A stretch of 64,000 bases of DNA from the NCBI RefSeq assembly GCF_024518835.1, contig NZ_JANIGO010000003.1, positions 62,001-126,000 on the forward strand, written 5' to 3'. A program made the translations under genes and the position numbers. The stretch is from Limnobacter humi. GTDB taxonomy: Bacteria > Pseudomonadota > Gammaproteobacteria > Burkholderiales > Burkholderiaceae_B. Shown here in pieces: positions 17,598 through 26,902 of this stretch (positions within the stretch are counted from its first letter, which is position 1; every line of letters begins with the position of its first letter). The notes beneath the pieces were generated by a model. That model had not been told where the DNA came from and made no database searches. It saw only the letters and a program-made list of their open reading frames with translations.

Positions 17598-18638
17598 TCA
17601 AGCACTGAGCAACGCCAGGGTCTTTTTGCTGTGGAAAAACCGCTTCAGATGGCGCCGAATAAAATCCTCGGCCAACCCCTCCGACACCAAAAGGCCGGCC
17701 AGGTCGGGCGCGTAATTGGCGATTTCTTCCACCACCATGTCACGGCTCACACCAATGTCATCGAGCAAGGCTTGCAGGCTTTGTTCGCCATACTTGTCGA
17801 AAAAGAAATCCACACCGGTGTCGATGCAACGCTTCAGGTAATCGGTGTCGCGGAAATTCAGCCAGAATTCATAGCCCAGCACCATGAATTCCTGCAAATC
17901 TTGTTCAGTGATGTAGTCCTTGTAGGACGCCAGCGGCCAATCGCGAATCACATCCCAAAAATTCAGGGCACTGTGCAGGGCAGTTTCCCGGTATTGCTCA
18001 TTGTCCAAGGCCTCATTGACCATTTCCAAAGAACCCGACACGCCCGAATCCATCAACTGTCGAACGCGGTCCTCCAGCGAATCGGACAATTCCGGGGCCT
18101 TGCTGCTCAACCACTCGCGCACTTTGCGTGTGCCCGCTGCAACAGAACCAAACTTCATGAGATTGTTTTGCTCGAGCAAATAACCCTTGAGCACCGTAAA
18201 CACCACATCGGCAAGGAAATGCTTAAACGCGGCGCTGTTGCGAATGTTGGTCACCGTGTGATCCAGCACCCCACCCTGTTCGAATATTTTTTCGATGAAC
18301 TCGGTGGCCACGGCATCGGACACCACCTCGCCAACCCGCGTGCTGCGGCTGGCGGGAAAGTCAAAAATCAGGCGGGCAATTTCACCAAACAACTCGGGAA
18401 TGGCGCCACCAATTTCCATGTCCACCGCGTAGCGACGCGCAGTGGCCTTCACCTTTTCACGGTCCGCCGCTGAATTCAAAGCAATGTGTTCGAGGTGGTC
18501 GTAGAGGCGACCCACCTCATCCTCCACCAAGCTTACAAACTTCTTGCCTTTGAGCTGTTGCATCCAGAAAGCCACTTGGGCCTCCAACAAGGCATCGGCC
18601 ACTGCAGTGGGGTCTTTTTTCGAAGTCGCCATGGTCAA
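17598..18638 (-). CDS. Conserved hypothetical cytosolic protein
   Basis: A 346-residue, acidic, largely helical protein with no signal peptide or membrane segment. I recognise no catalytic motif. Codon use and length without stops support a real gene, and the next gene upstream (a small membrane protein) ends 3 bp before its start, so they are probably co-transcribed. An alternative start is the ATG two codons in (18632). Confidence 0.65.
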   Translation of the reverse strand: MTMATSKKDPTAVADALLEAQVAFWMQQLKGKKFVSLVEDEVGRLYDHLEHIALNSAADREKVKATARRYAVDMEIGGAIPELFGEIARLIFDFPASRSTRVGEVVSDAVATEFIEKIFEQGGVLDHTVTNIRNSAAFKHFLADVVFTVLKGYLLEQNNLMKFGSVAAGTRKVREWLSSKAPELSDSLEDRVRQLMDSGVSGSLEMVNEALDNEQYRETALHSALNFWDVIRDWPLASYKDYITEQDLQEFMVLGYEFWLNFRDTDYLKRCIDTGVDFFFDKYGEQSLQALLDDIGVSRDMVVEEIANYAPDLAGLLVSEGLAEDFIRRHLKRFFHSKKTLALLSA

Positions 18639-18641
18639 TAT

Positions 18642-18872
18642 TTACTTGGGGGGTAGTTGGTCAGTGGACGAGTCCGAGGACTTTCGCAACAACTGAATGA
18701 TGATCAGCAACACCTCGGTAACCACCAAAGCCGCTGCCGCCAGCAAATATGGGCCAGCAGACTCCTCACCGTTGATGTAAGTCACCAGGCCTGCCACCAG
18801 AAAACCAATGGTCAGGATTTTGATCGTCAGCACGCCGGGCGTGCGATTGATGGTTTGCCAAAGATTGCTCAT
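18642..18872 (-). CDS. Small two-helix membrane protein
   Basis: A 76-residue protein with two hydrophobic segments, about residues 16-33 (IKILTIGFLVAGLVTYIN) and 42-62 (YLLAAAALVVTEVLLIIIQL), and a charged tail. Function unknown. It ends 3 bp upstream of the start of the 346-residue protein and is probably in the same operon. Confidence 0.6.
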   Translation of the reverse strand: MSNLWQTINRTPGVLTIKILTIGFLVAGLVTYINGEESAGPYLLAAAALVVTEVLLIIIQLLRKSSDSSTDQLPPK

Positions 18873-19111
18873 GGGGGGTCTCCAAATTGAAATTTATTAT
18901 TGGATACAGCGCGACATCAACGAATACCAGCGCTGCCAATGCGGCGCCAAGTGCAGTATAGACACAGGCGGCCCCTGAAAGCTCGACAAAACCGTCTAAA
19001 TGCGTGCGGCCGAACCAGCGCACGGGTTAGACTTTCTGTGCGGGACCGGTCGCCATATTCGAGGTTCCGAAGGTATTTCCCGTTGACCCAACCATTTCAC
19101 GACCGCAACCC

Positions 19112-20656
19112 ATGCCGATCACGATGTCGCCTGGCCAGTTGTCACGAAGCATTGGACCGCTTCACATCAACTTGGACCGCCAGTCCTACAGCTTGCAAAT
19201 GCTGAATGATTTTGAATCCAGCCAAGAGAACCTGCGCTTGAGGGATTTCATCGACGGGTTGTTTCGCGGTGCGGTGGTGAACCCCACTGAACAACGGGCA
19301 GCAGGCCACTGGAGTCTGCGTGCTGCTTTTCGTCGCAGCGAATATCCCGATTTTGTCGAATTGACCGTGGACGGCCGCGATGAGCTGGAACTGGCCAGAA
19401 CGGTGCAAGCACAGATGAACGCCTTTGTGGAACAGGTGCAATCCGGCGTTTACACCAACCCGGACGGCGAGACATACAACAGCGTGCTACACCTGGGTAT
19501 CGGCGGATCCGACTTGGGACCGCGCTTGCTGCACGATGTGTTTTCCAGACTGGAACTGCCGGGCGTTCATGGGCAACTGAATATTCGTTTTGTCGCCAAT
19601 GTCGACTTTCATGAAATGAAAGCTGCACTGGCGTCGCTCAACCCCAAGCGCACGCTGGTGCTGATCGCCAGCAAATCGTTTTCCACCAAGGAAACCCTGC
19701 ACAACGCCCAGCATATTTTCAATTGGCTGGACACGGCTGGCCCTGCCTACCGCGAGAAAGCCCTGCTGGCGGCCACTTGCAAGCCTGGAAAAGCTGCTGA
19801 GTTTGGCATACCGCCGGCGCGGATTTTTGAATTCAGCGAGACCGTGGGCGGCCGCTATTCGCTGTGGGGGCCAGTGTCCATCAGCATCCGACTGGTACAC
19901 GGCAACGCCGTCTTCGACGAATTGCTCGCTGGCGCTGCCTGCATCGACAACCACGTCTTGAGCACCCGATCCACCGATTGTGTGCCCATCTTGCTGGCCC
20001 TGTCAGACTTCTACAATCTGAAAGTGGGAATTGATTCGTTGCTGCTCAGCCCCTACGATTCCCGTTTGGGCATGCTGATTCCATACCTGCAACAATTGTG
20101 GATGGAATCCCTGGGCAAAGGGGTTGGCATTGATGGTGTGCCCATTCCGCGCTCCACTTGCCCCATCCTCTGGGGTGATGTGGGCACCAACGGCCAACAT
20201 GCATTTTTTCAACTGATGCACCAGGGCCGCAATGCCAGCACCGTGGAATTGGTGGCCGTGTTGAAACCCAATCACAGTGAAGCAGCATCGCACCGCATTC
20301 TGTTGTCCCATGCCCTGGCGCAGGCAGAAGCGTTTTCGGTCGGCCGTTTAAACAGCCCACAGGAAATGGCCGACCCCACGGTGAATTACAAAAGCTGCCC
20401 AGGTCAGCGGCCCGTTCAAATGGTGTTTCTGGATGAACTGACCCCGTACAGCCTGGGCGCGCTGCTCAGTTTGTGGGAGCACCGCACTTGCGCCTTGGGC
20501 GCCATGCAAAACATCAACCCATTTGACCAATGGGGTGTGGAATTGGGTAAAGTAATTGCCGAGCAAATTGAACCGAATTTGCCACCGGGGGAAAATCGGG
20601 CCGAGAACCCGATCACCGCACACCTCATCGACCACTTCATCAACCGGGGTCGGTAA
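19112..20656 (+). CDS. pgi: Glucose-6-phosphate isomerase
   Basis: A 514-residue enzyme that interconverts glucose 6-phosphate and fructose 6-phosphate. The phosphate-binding region LGIGGSDLGPRLL and the family signature VGGRYSLWGPVSISI are present, and the C-terminal NPFDQWGVELGK matches the second signature. Length is near the usual 530-550. The ATG at 19112 is used; MSPGQ at 19124 is an alternative. The desaturase gene broken by the island starts 54 bp downstream on the same strand. Confidence 0.96.
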   Translation: MPITMSPGQLSRSIGPLHINLDRQSYSLQMLNDFESSQENLRLRDFIDGLFRGAVVNPTEQRAAGHWSLRAAFRRSEYPDFVELTVDGRDELELARTVQAQMNAFVEQVQSGVYTNPDGETYNSVLHLGIGGSDLGPRLLHDVFSRLELPGVHGQLNIRFVANVDFHEMKAALASLNPKRTLVLIASKSFSTKETLHNAQHIFNWLDTAGPAYREKALLAATCKPGKAAEFGIPPARIFEFSETVGGRYSLWGPVSISIRLVHGNAVFDELLAGAACIDNHVLSTRSTDCVPILLALSDFYNLKVGIDSLLLSPYDSRLGMLIPYLQQLWMESLGKGVGIDGVPIPRSTCPILWGDVGTNGQHAFFQLMHQGRNASTVELVAVLKPNHSEAASHRILLSHALAQAEAFSVGRLNSPQEMADPTVNYKSCPGQRPVQMVFLDELTPYSLGALLSLWEHRTCALGAMQNINPFDQWGVELGKVIAEQIEPNLPPGENRAENPITAHLIDHFINRGR

Positions 20657-20710
20657 ACCAAGGCTGAATGCGGGCTTCCGGGCAGTACACACAAATCGGG
20701 AGACCGCAGC

Positions 20711-21313
20711 TTGAACCAACTCAGTCAATTTCAACTGGCCACACAACTGCTGTATGCCGTGGCCATCCCCTACTTCTTTGTGGCCATGTGGCTGGAATTC
20801 CGGCTGATCAAAAGCCTGCAGGGTCGGAAACCCGACATACAGGGCCCGATTGACCGCGTACAGGGTTATGAACTCAAAGACTCACTGTGCTCGATTGCCA
20901 TGGGCGCTCTAAAGCTCATGACAACAGCGATTGCGCTCATCTGGAGCCTGCCACTCATGGCGTGGCTGTACCAGCACAAGGTGTTCGAGCTGGGCATCTC
21001 CAGTTGGTGGTTCATTCCGCTGCTGATTGTGGGCGATGACTTCTGCTACTACTGGTACCACCGCGTGGCCCACCGCTGCGCCCTTTTTTGGGCAGAGCAT
21101 TCCAACCACCACACCAGCGAGCATTACAACCTCAGCACCGCGCTGCGGCAGTCTGTTCTGGGCCCGTTTTACAGTTTTGTATTCTGGTTGCCCCTGGCTT
21201 GGTTGGGCTTCGACCCGGTGACGCTCGCCTTTGCCCACACCGTCAACCTGCTGTACCAGTACTGGATTCACAGCGAAGTGTTTGAGGTGCATGGCTGGTT
21301 TGAAAAGGTGTTC
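20711..21313 (+). pseudogene. Fatty-acid hydroxylase/sterol desaturase, 5' part (interrupted by the island)
   Basis: A TTG start at 20711, with GGGAGA upstream, opens a membrane diiron enzyme of the fatty-acid hydroxylase superfamily. About 201 codons of host sequence remain: membrane helices and two histidine boxes, HRVAHRC and HSNHHTSEHYN. After GWFEKVF the frame enters the island, adding about 15 foreign residues before a stop at 21361. The third histidine box and C-terminus resume in the same sense at 55183. Joining 21313 to 55183 restores an unbroken frame of about 298 residues across EKVF-NCPQHHRLHH. The gene is therefore split by insertion rather than decayed. Confidence 0.93.
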
Positions 21314-21689
21314 CATTTTATACAAGAAAAATTGAAGTTAAATTGGATGCTTTTTGAATAAAATCGTTGCTGGGTAACGCTCGAGTCCCATTGAAGATTC
21401 TATGTTTTTACTTCTTTCTTGGGACTTAGGGTAAAAAGCGCTCAATCCGATTGAAATTGGGTACGGTTTTTACCCCAAATGCGTGATGACTTTAAAGAGG
21501 TTTAGAGAGCTGCCCTACTCATGTTTGTGGTCTGTGCTAGATCTGTAGCAGATTTCTGTTCTTCTGTTTATTGGAACGATGTAGTTGACACAGCGAGGGC
21601 AATTCCGGTTTGCAACATCTTTGCTTGTTTTGGTCGAGTGGCTAGTCCATGACAATCAGGCTATTTTCTAAATGTGCCGACAATTAAAA
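21314..21689. other. Left island end, non-coding, 376 bp
   Basis: AT-rich sequence between the left junction and the XRE gene. It contains a 9-bp inverted repeat GGGTAAAAA (21429-21437) / TTTTTACCC (21467-21475) and a sequence TACAAGAAAA (21321-21330) resembling the right end. I see no gene in it. It may hold recombinase binding sites. Confidence 0.5.
21321..21330 (+). repeat. Imperfect terminal repeat, left end
   Basis: TACAAGAAAA here, 8 bp inside the left junction, corresponds to TACACTAGAAAA read inward (minus strand) from the right end at 55168-55179. With a 2-nt gap it is an inverted pair, as expected for flanking arms of recombinase core sites. Short and imperfect, so tentative. Confidence 0.4.
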
Positions 21690-21965
21690 TTAAGCAGCGC
21701 CTTCAGGATGTGTTCTAGATCTTGGGTCACACAGTAATTCCACGATATCTATTTTGAGAGCAACTGCGAGTTTTTCGATGTTGTCCAGTGAGGGATTGCG
21801 GGCTCCTCTTTCTAGATGTGCAACGAATGTGTGGTGCAGGTCAGCCTCAATCGCCAAAGCATGTTGGCTCAAACCGTGGAATGCTCTCCATTTTTTTAAA
21901 TTCAATGCGAGTCTTTCGCGTGCACATACATTGGATGACAGATTTTGTTGTGGAATTTTATGCAT
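21690..21965 (-). CDS. XRE-family helix-turn-helix regulator
   Basis: A 91-residue DNA-binding protein. The HTH region ALNLKKWRAFHGLSQHALAI followed by HHTFVAHLERGARNPSLDNI matches the Cro/cI-XRE pattern (residues about 18-70). No second domain. It is the left-most gene of the island, facing the left end, and may regulate island genes; its target cannot be told from the sequence. Confidence 0.88.
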   Translation of the reverse strand: MHKIPQQNLSSNVCARERLALNLKKWRAFHGLSQHALAIEADLHHTFVAHLERGARNPSLDNIEKLAVALKIDIVELLCDPRSRTHPEGAA

Positions 21966-22046
21966 CCCACATCTTTTCTGTTTCGCTCTTTTAAGTCAGC
22001 CGCTTTTAAGTCAGAATATTGGGGATTCAACTTCCTCGATCTAATA

Positions 22047-22400
22047 ATGCGAAAAACACTTGCAATAAATAAACACATTAATTTTTCAGTCGATGACGAC
22101 GAAGTTTGGTGGCTCGAAGTTCCTTCGAAAGGACTCACCATAATGTTCTCTGTAGATATGAAAGATCAAGGTATTCTGTTTGATCACAACGATGATCAGA
22201 TCGTACTTTCAGGCAATTCAACTTTTGCCGTCTTCGCTGAGACTACGCTAGAGAAGGCTCGTAAATTGCTGAAAATGACCGGTGGCGCCTTCGAAGAGCA
22301 ACCCAAAATCACGGAAGAAATGCTTACGACATACTCGGTAGAAATTGAAAATGGTCGAGCCTGGATGGGTTTTGAAGATTTCAGGACAAGGAAGAAATGA
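22047..22400 (+). CDS. Hypothetical protein, 117 aa
   Basis: The frame opens at 21945, but the ATG at 22047 (MRKTLAINKHINFSVDDDE) avoids overlap with the XRE promoter region and gives a compact acidic protein with alternating strands. No family recognised. Its stop overlaps the next start by 4 bp (ATGA), which points to translational coupling with the 67-residue gene. Confidence 0.5.
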   Translation: MRKTLAINKHINFSVDDDEVWWLEVPSKGLTIMFSVDMKDQGILFDHNDDQIVLSGNSTFAVFAETTLEKARKLLKMTGGAFEEQPKITEEMLTTYSVEIENGRAWMGFEDFRTRKK

Positions 22401-22600
22401 AAAATCTATCCGGAATTGGTCGATCGAGGGAGGATGTCGAAATAGGGATAGACAAACCAGTTCGGAGTGGACTTGTAACAAGCGAAGATGTAAAGATGCT
22501 GGTTTTGTCGCACGGCGGGCTTATAACTGAAAATTGGTCATCCAGAAAATTGTGCATAAGAAGAGGTTGTCAGATTAGTGTCAAGTCAATTTGTCTCTAG
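22397..22600 (+). CDS. Hypothetical protein, 67 aa
   Basis: Small basic protein starting in the ATGA overlap with the preceding gene. No known motif. The start overlap supports it being translated; the C-terminus is rich in Cys/Arg/Lys (KLCIRRGCQISVKS). It precedes the broken DUF2384 gene by 59 bp in the same sense. Confidence 0.4.
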   Translation: MKNLSGIGRSREDVEIGIDKPVRSGLVTSEDVKMLVLSHGGLITENWSSRKLCIRRGCQISVKSICL

Positions 22601-22659
22601 CAAATTTAAACCTATCACTTACCACGAGAAGCTGAACTTAATTCAGGAGTTTTCCACCA

Positions 22660-22755
22660 ATGAATTCGCGCCAGTTTGGCATCCTGCGTAACGCACTTAA
22701 AATATTCGGCTCTAGGCGCAGGGCTGAAGTCTGGCTAAGGCGGCCTTATGAAATA
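22660..22755 (+). pseudogene. DUF2384 (ParS/MbcA antitoxin-type) gene, 5' part
   Basis: The ATG at 22660 opens 32 codons ending at the composite transposon. The segment ALKIFGSRRRAEVWLRRP matches the start of the DUF2384 toxin-binding domain (family pattern GxxxxAxxWLxxP). The remainder resumes at 37087. Joining them across the target duplication gives a 66-residue domain-only protein with the conserved ETEDGFEMVEDLLTKL helix. The family usually forms the antitoxin end of Xre/RES or MbcA/MbcT pairs; no HTH and no RES toxin gene are seen next to it. Confidence 0.75.
22748..22755 (+). repeat. Target-site duplication, left copy (ATGAAATA)
   Basis: The 8 bp directly before the left inverted repeat of IS copy 1, identical to 37079-37086 after the right inverted repeat of IS copy 2. 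Eight bases is the usual duplication length for ISL3 elements. Confidence 0.93.
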
Positions 22756-22813
22756 GGGTATGCGGATTTAATGGTTGATGGGGCACCTTCCCCTCACCAA
22801 CCTGATGCTACCC

Positions 22814-24103
22814 TCAGATGGTTGATAGATCGACCCCGTAGTTGAGCTCCTCTGCGAGGTCTGGCAGTCCGTAACCGATGGTTTTCTTGTAGAACGGAGA
22901 GACCTTCGCAGTCGGGGCCTTCTTCTTGTGCTTCGTGGTGTAGAGCATTCGCGCCCGCATCACCTCAAAGGAATAACCTCGTCCTTCACGGTTCTTGTCC
23001 TTGGCCAGTCGGTTGATGGACTCCGTGAAAGCGTTGGTGACAGGTATGTCCGTCTCGAAGTAGGTCATGATCTCTTCGCGCCAGTTGCCCACCGCCCTAA
23101 ACAGATCGCTCCAGACTTCTTTCTGGCCCTTCGGGATGGTGGATATCCACTCGTCCAGGGCGGCTTCTGCCTGGGGTCGTGTGGTGGCGTCCCAGATGCT
23201 GTAGAAGCGCTCCTTGTGCTCGTAGGCAGCCAGCAGTTGCGGGAATGCGCCTGTCCAGGTTTCCATGATCAGCCGCTCCCGGTCTGAGACTTCGTGAGCG
23301 CGCTTCAGCAGGATTTTCCGGTCTCCCTTGAGGGTTCGGATCTGGGCTGGTTTCAGCTCTTTCCGGAGCCCCTTGCGCACCTTCTCCAGAGCATCGTTGG
23401 CCATGCGCACCACATGGAATTTATCGACCACGATGCGGGCCTGTGGCAGCACCGCCCTGACCGCCGTTCGATATGGATTCCACATGTCCATGCTGACGAT
23501 ATCGATCTTCTGCCGGTCTTTCAGCTTCATCAGGTAGTTAGTCACGACGTCCTGACGGCGAGTGGCCAGCAGATCGAGCAGGGTCTTCTCCTCAATGTTG
23601 GTCAGGATGCAGCGGTAGCGCTTGTTCAGGTACAGCTCGTCGATGCCCAGAATGCGAGGCGTTTCGAAGCGGTGCCAGCGGCCTAAGAACGCGGCGCGGG
23701 CGTTGAAGATGTCCCGTACCGTCTTCTCGTCCAATCCGGTTTGCTGCGCCACGAAAGTGTAGGGGTGGTTAAAGGACTCCTTCTCTACGTATTCATGTAG
23801 CCGCAGTGTCATGCGGAAGCCGTCCACCACCTCCGGTAGCTGGGGCCTGAAGGTAGCCTCGCAGGCCCGACAGATGTACCGGCGGCGGAGCACCCAGAGG
23901 GTGACCCGCTTGCCGTGGATGGGCAGATCATGATAGGGAACATCACGCTTGCCGAAACGCACGAACTCACCCTGCACCCCGCATTCCTCGCAAGCAATGG
24001 GATCGGGCGCGTCTACCTGGAAGTGCATTTCATCGTCGGTGGCTTTGCAGCCCAGCACCTGGTATGAGGGCAGGTGCAGGATGTTGTCGGGCATTTCGGT
24101 CAT
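22814..24103 (-). CDS. tnpA: ISL3-family transposase
   Basis: A 429-residue DDE transposase. The N-terminal zinc ribbon shows CEECG near residue 36 and CRAC near 78. An HTH follows (about 100-125), then the catalytic region with RILGIDE (first Asp) and IVSMDMWNPYRTAV (second Asp). The C-terminal FTESINRLAKDKNREGRGYS is typical of ISL3. The protein is identical to that of copy 2. Confidence 0.96.
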   Translation of the reverse strand: MTEMPDNILHLPSYQVLGCKATDDEMHFQVDAPDPIACEECGVQGEFVRFGKRDVPYHDLPIHGKRVTLWVLRRRYICRACEATFRPQLPEVVDGFRMTLRLHEYVEKESFNHPYTFVAQQTGLDEKTVRDIFNARAAFLGRWHRFETPRILGIDELYLNKRYRCILTNIEEKTLLDLLATRRQDVVTNYLMKLKDRQKIDIVSMDMWNPYRTAVRAVLPQARIVVDKFHVVRMANDALEKVRKGLRKELKPAQIRTLKGDRKILLKRAHEVSDRERLIMETWTGAFPQLLAAYEHKERFYSIWDATTRPQAEAALDEWISTIPKGQKEVWSDLFRAVGNWREEIMTYFETDIPVTNAFTESINRLAKDKNREGRGYSFEVMRARMLYTTKHKKKAPTAKVSPFYKKTIGYGLPDLAEELNYGVDLSTI

Positions 24104-24153
24104 ACGTTATTCTCTTAAGACGACTAGCAACTGGCTAAAGCGTTCTTAAGAAC

Positions 24154-24774
24154 CTAGGCAACACGCGAAGGTTGGCGACTAAGAAGAAGCAGGATGCCGA
24201 AAGCAATCATTCCTCCACCTGAGGCGCGTTGAAACCAGTGCAGCTTGTTTGCTGCGAAAGCTGCTGCAAAACGCCCTGCTGACGCATATATCGCTATTGC
24301 AACGGCCTCTAGCGCGATAAAAACCGTCCCAAGAGTTGCATAGCTCAGCCAGTAATTCGTTATATCCACGAATTGCGGGAAGAATGCCGCGAAAATGAGG
24401 ATTGCTTTGGGGTTACTGATGGCGATCAGCGCCTCACTACGGAATGCCTTACGAAGCGAAGGTTTCATTGCATCTGCGTTTAGGTTAGTCGAGCCAGATG
24501 TTGTTCTGAGGAGCTTGATGCCCATCCAGACCAGATAGGCGGCACCAACGATCTTGATCACGTTGAAGACCAACGCCGAAGCAGACAAAAGCATCCCTAA
24601 ACCAAGCGCGCTAGCAGCAATCATGGGCACGAAGACGGCAAGCCGTGCTGTGCTTGCCATAAAGGAAAACCCTACGCCCTTTTGCGCACCGTGTGTCATC
24701 GCAACGAGGTTATTGGGGCCGAACGCCAGGTTCAGTGCGAAACATGCCGGGAGGAAAACAAGTAGATCGATCAT
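24154..24774 (-). CDS. LysE/RhtB-family amino-acid exporter (IS passenger)
   Basis: A 206-residue inner-membrane protein with about six hydrophobic helices and the family start LVFLPACFALNLAFGPNNLVAM, including the conserved Gly-Pro in GPNN. Family members export amino acids such as homoserine or threonine. It lies 50 bp upstream of tnpA on the same strand and inside the IS ends, so it moves with the element. The substrate is unknown. Confidence 0.9.
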   Translation of the reverse strand: MIDLLVFLPACFALNLAFGPNNLVAMTHGAQKGVGFSFMASTARLAVFVPMIAASALGLGMLLSASALVFNVIKIVGAAYLVWMGIKLLRTTSGSTNLNADAMKPSLRKAFRSEALIAISNPKAILIFAAFFPQFVDITNYWLSYATLGTVFIALEAVAIAIYASAGRFAAAFAANKLHWFQRASGGGMIAFGILLLLSRQPSRVA

Positions 24775-24817
24775 TAGCTTTGTTGTGACCTCAAGGGAGT
24801 AGGTTGGATATGCATGG

Positions 24818-25066
24818 TCAGTGCACCTCGTTCAAGTAGGGCGTGACATTACGCAACATCCGCTCAATGTAGTCTTCCATCTTGCCGACCGGCGCGACAT
24901 GGTGCAATGCACCCCGAGCCGCCTCAATACCTTCTAGCCGGGCGATGACCCAACTGGGGAGGTACTGAGCCCGTAGGCTACCACTCTTCGTGGCAATATT
25001 GCTTTTGGCGAAGAAAGGCTGGCTGAGCACAACGACACCCGCTTCTTGTACCGGGGCTATTGTCAA
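24818..25066 (-). CDS. Doubtful small ORF inside the IS, 82 aa
   Basis: A TTG-started frame upstream of the LysE gene, within the IS; there is no ATG near its 5' end. It resembles no family I know. It is conserved between the two copies only because the DNA is nearly identical. The leader of the IS transcript is an alternative explanation. Confidence 0.3.
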   Translation of the reverse strand: MTIAPVQEAGVVVLSQPFFAKSNIATKSGSLRAQYLPSWVIARLEGIEAARGALHHVAPVGKMEDYIERMLRNVTPYLNEVH

Positions 25067-25225
25067 GACAGATATGCCTAGTTTTCAAGTGTTCCCTACA
25101 TATGGCTATAGGGAAGGGGATCTGGAAAGACCGGCACGGTTAGCTATCAACCATTTAGTCCGTTGTGGATTTAGTTTTCCCTTCCGCTTTCTACTTCACA
25201 TATCAACCATTAAATCCGCATACCC

Positions 25226-26139
25226 CCGGATTATTGGCCCGCGAAGAGGTGATGATCGACCCGGTGGCGCGCGATCATCTCTGGTCAGCGCTCACCTCGC
25301 TTGCCTCGGCCCCGATCGAAGAACGCACGCTGACAGGTCTGTCGGTCCTCCTGCAATCGAACGATCTCAAGCGCGCACTGACCCCTTTCTGCCTCGGCGG
25401 ACCGTTTGGCCGTCTGCTTGATGCGGAAGACGAAGCACTCGGCAGTGCCGATTTCCAGGCCTTCGAGACCGAGGGGCTGATCGGCTCCGCCGCTGCGCCT
25501 GCCGTCCTCGCCTATCTCTTTCACCGCATCGAAGCGCGGCTCGACGGACGCCCGAGCCTCATTATCGTCGATGAAGGCTGGCTTGCCTTGGACGACGCGA
25601 CCTTCGGATCGCAACTGCGCGAATGGTTGAAGACGCTGCGCAAGAAGAACGCCTCCGTCGTCTTCGCCACCCAATCGCTCGCCGACATCGACGGCTCGGA
25701 CATCGCGCCCGCCATCGTCGAAAGCTGCCCGACACGCATCTTCCTGCCGAACGAGCGCGCCTTCGAGCCGCAGATCGCCGCGACCTATCGCAATTTCGGG
25801 CTCAACGACCGACAGATCGAGATCGTCGCCCGCGCGACGCCCAAACGCGACTATTACTGCCAGTCGCGCCGCGGCAACCGGCTCTTCGCTCTCGGCCTCG
25901 GCGAAGTCGCGCTCGCCTTTACCGCGGCCTCTTCCAAAGCCGACCACGCCGCGATCGACGCGATCCTCGACAAACACGGGCGTGACGGTTTTGCCGCCGC
26001 CTGGCTCGCCCGGTGCGATCTCGGATGGGCGACCGAACTGCTCGGTCCTTCCGACGCCGTGATCGAAGCCACCCCATCCGCAACCCCAGAAGCCAACGAC
26101 GACAAGGAGAAGACTGATGTTCACGACCAAGACACGTAA
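25226..26139 (+). pseudogene. trbE: TrbE conjugation ATPase, C-terminal part
   Basis: About 303 codons of the VirB4/TrbE ATPase remain. Walker B LIIVDEGWLALDD and the following EWLKTLRKKNASVVFATQSL motif are present. The N-terminal two thirds, including Walker A, are cut off exactly at the IS end, and the frame now opens inside the IS at 25165. Intact TrbE is about 800 residues and energises the mating-pair pilus; this remnant cannot. It overlaps the trbJ start by 23 bp, as in intact trb operons. Confidence 0.9.
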
Positions 26140-26896
26140 ACTGGCAGGGCGCGCCGCCGCAGCCCTGTTGCTGTCGAGCGCGATCGCAATGACCCCGGCG
26201 ACCGCGCCGCCCGCCCACGCATTCTTCGGCGGCGGGTTCGGCGGGATCGTCTACGATCCGACCAACCATGCCGAGAACCTGCTGACCGCCGCCCGGACGC
26301 TGGAGCAGATCAACAACCAGATCGCCCAGCTCCAGAACGAAGCGCAGATGCTGGTCAACCAGGCGCGCAATCTCGCGAGCCTGCCATATTCGTCGCTGTC
26401 GCGACTGCAGTCTTCGGTGCAGCAAACCCAGCAGCTCTTGGACGAAGCACAGCGCATCGCCCATGATGTGGCGACGATCGACGAAGCCTTCACCCAGGAT
26501 TACGGCGCGGCAGCCGCGCGCGGCGATTTCGACGACATGATCGCGGGCGCACAGGATCGCTGGCGCACTTCGGTCGCCGGTTTCGAAGACGCCCTCAAGG
26601 TGCAGGCAGGCGTCGTGGGCAACATCGAAACCGCCCGCACCGAAATGCAGGCGCTCGTCGGCCGCAGCCAGGCCGCGACCGGTGCCTTGCAGGCGACCCA
26701 AGCCGGTAATCAACTCCTCGCATTGCAAAGCCAGCAGATTTCTGACTTGACGGCGGCCATCGCCGCGCAGAACCGGGCGCAATCGCTCGAAGCCGCGCGT
26801 GTCGCAACTGCCGAAGCGCAGGCCCGCGAGAACCTCACGCGCTTCCTCGATTACGGCTCCGGCTACGAGCCGACCACCGTGCGGATGTTCCGGTAA
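26117..26896 (+). CDS. trbJ: TrbJ conjugal transfer protein
   Basis: A 259-residue exported protein of the TrbJ/VirB5 group. The signal peptide ends near PPAHA-FFGGG. A long helical region follows with LEQINNQIAQLQNEAQMLVN (about residues 58-77), typical of TrbJ. In IncP systems it is part of the mating-pair formation surface structure. It starts inside the trbE 3' end. GC-rich codons, unlike the surrounding island. Confidence 0.92.
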   Translation: MFTTKTRKLAGRAAAALLLSSAIAMTPATAPPAHAFFGGGFGGIVYDPTNHAENLLTAARTLEQINNQIAQLQNEAQMLVNQARNLASLPYSSLSRLQSSVQQTQQLLDEAQRIAHDVATIDEAFTQDYGAAAARGDFDDMIAGAQDRWRTSVAGFEDALKVQAGVVGNIETARTEMQALVGRSQAATGALQATQAGNQLLALQSQQISDLTAAIAAQNRAQSLEAARVATAEAQARENLTRFLDYGSGYEPTTVRMFR

Positions 26897-26902
26897 GCCG
26901 CG

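Larger units (their letters stand above)
22756..25225 (-). mobile_element. ISL3-family insertion sequence, copy 1
   Basis: The 24-bp perfect terminal inverted repeats begin GGGTATGCGGATTTAATGGT at both ends. Inside are tnpA and a LysE-type exporter gene on the same strand, plus a doubtful short frame. The only base difference I noticed from copy 2 is G at 22832 (A at 34685), synonymous in tnpA. ISL3 elements with passenger genes (ISPpu12-like) are known. Confidence 0.93.

Noticed and set aside
22660-22845. Continuous 61-codon frame running from the DUF2384 fragment into the IS
   Set aside because: The second half is IS sequence; the natural continuation is at 37087 after the target duplication.
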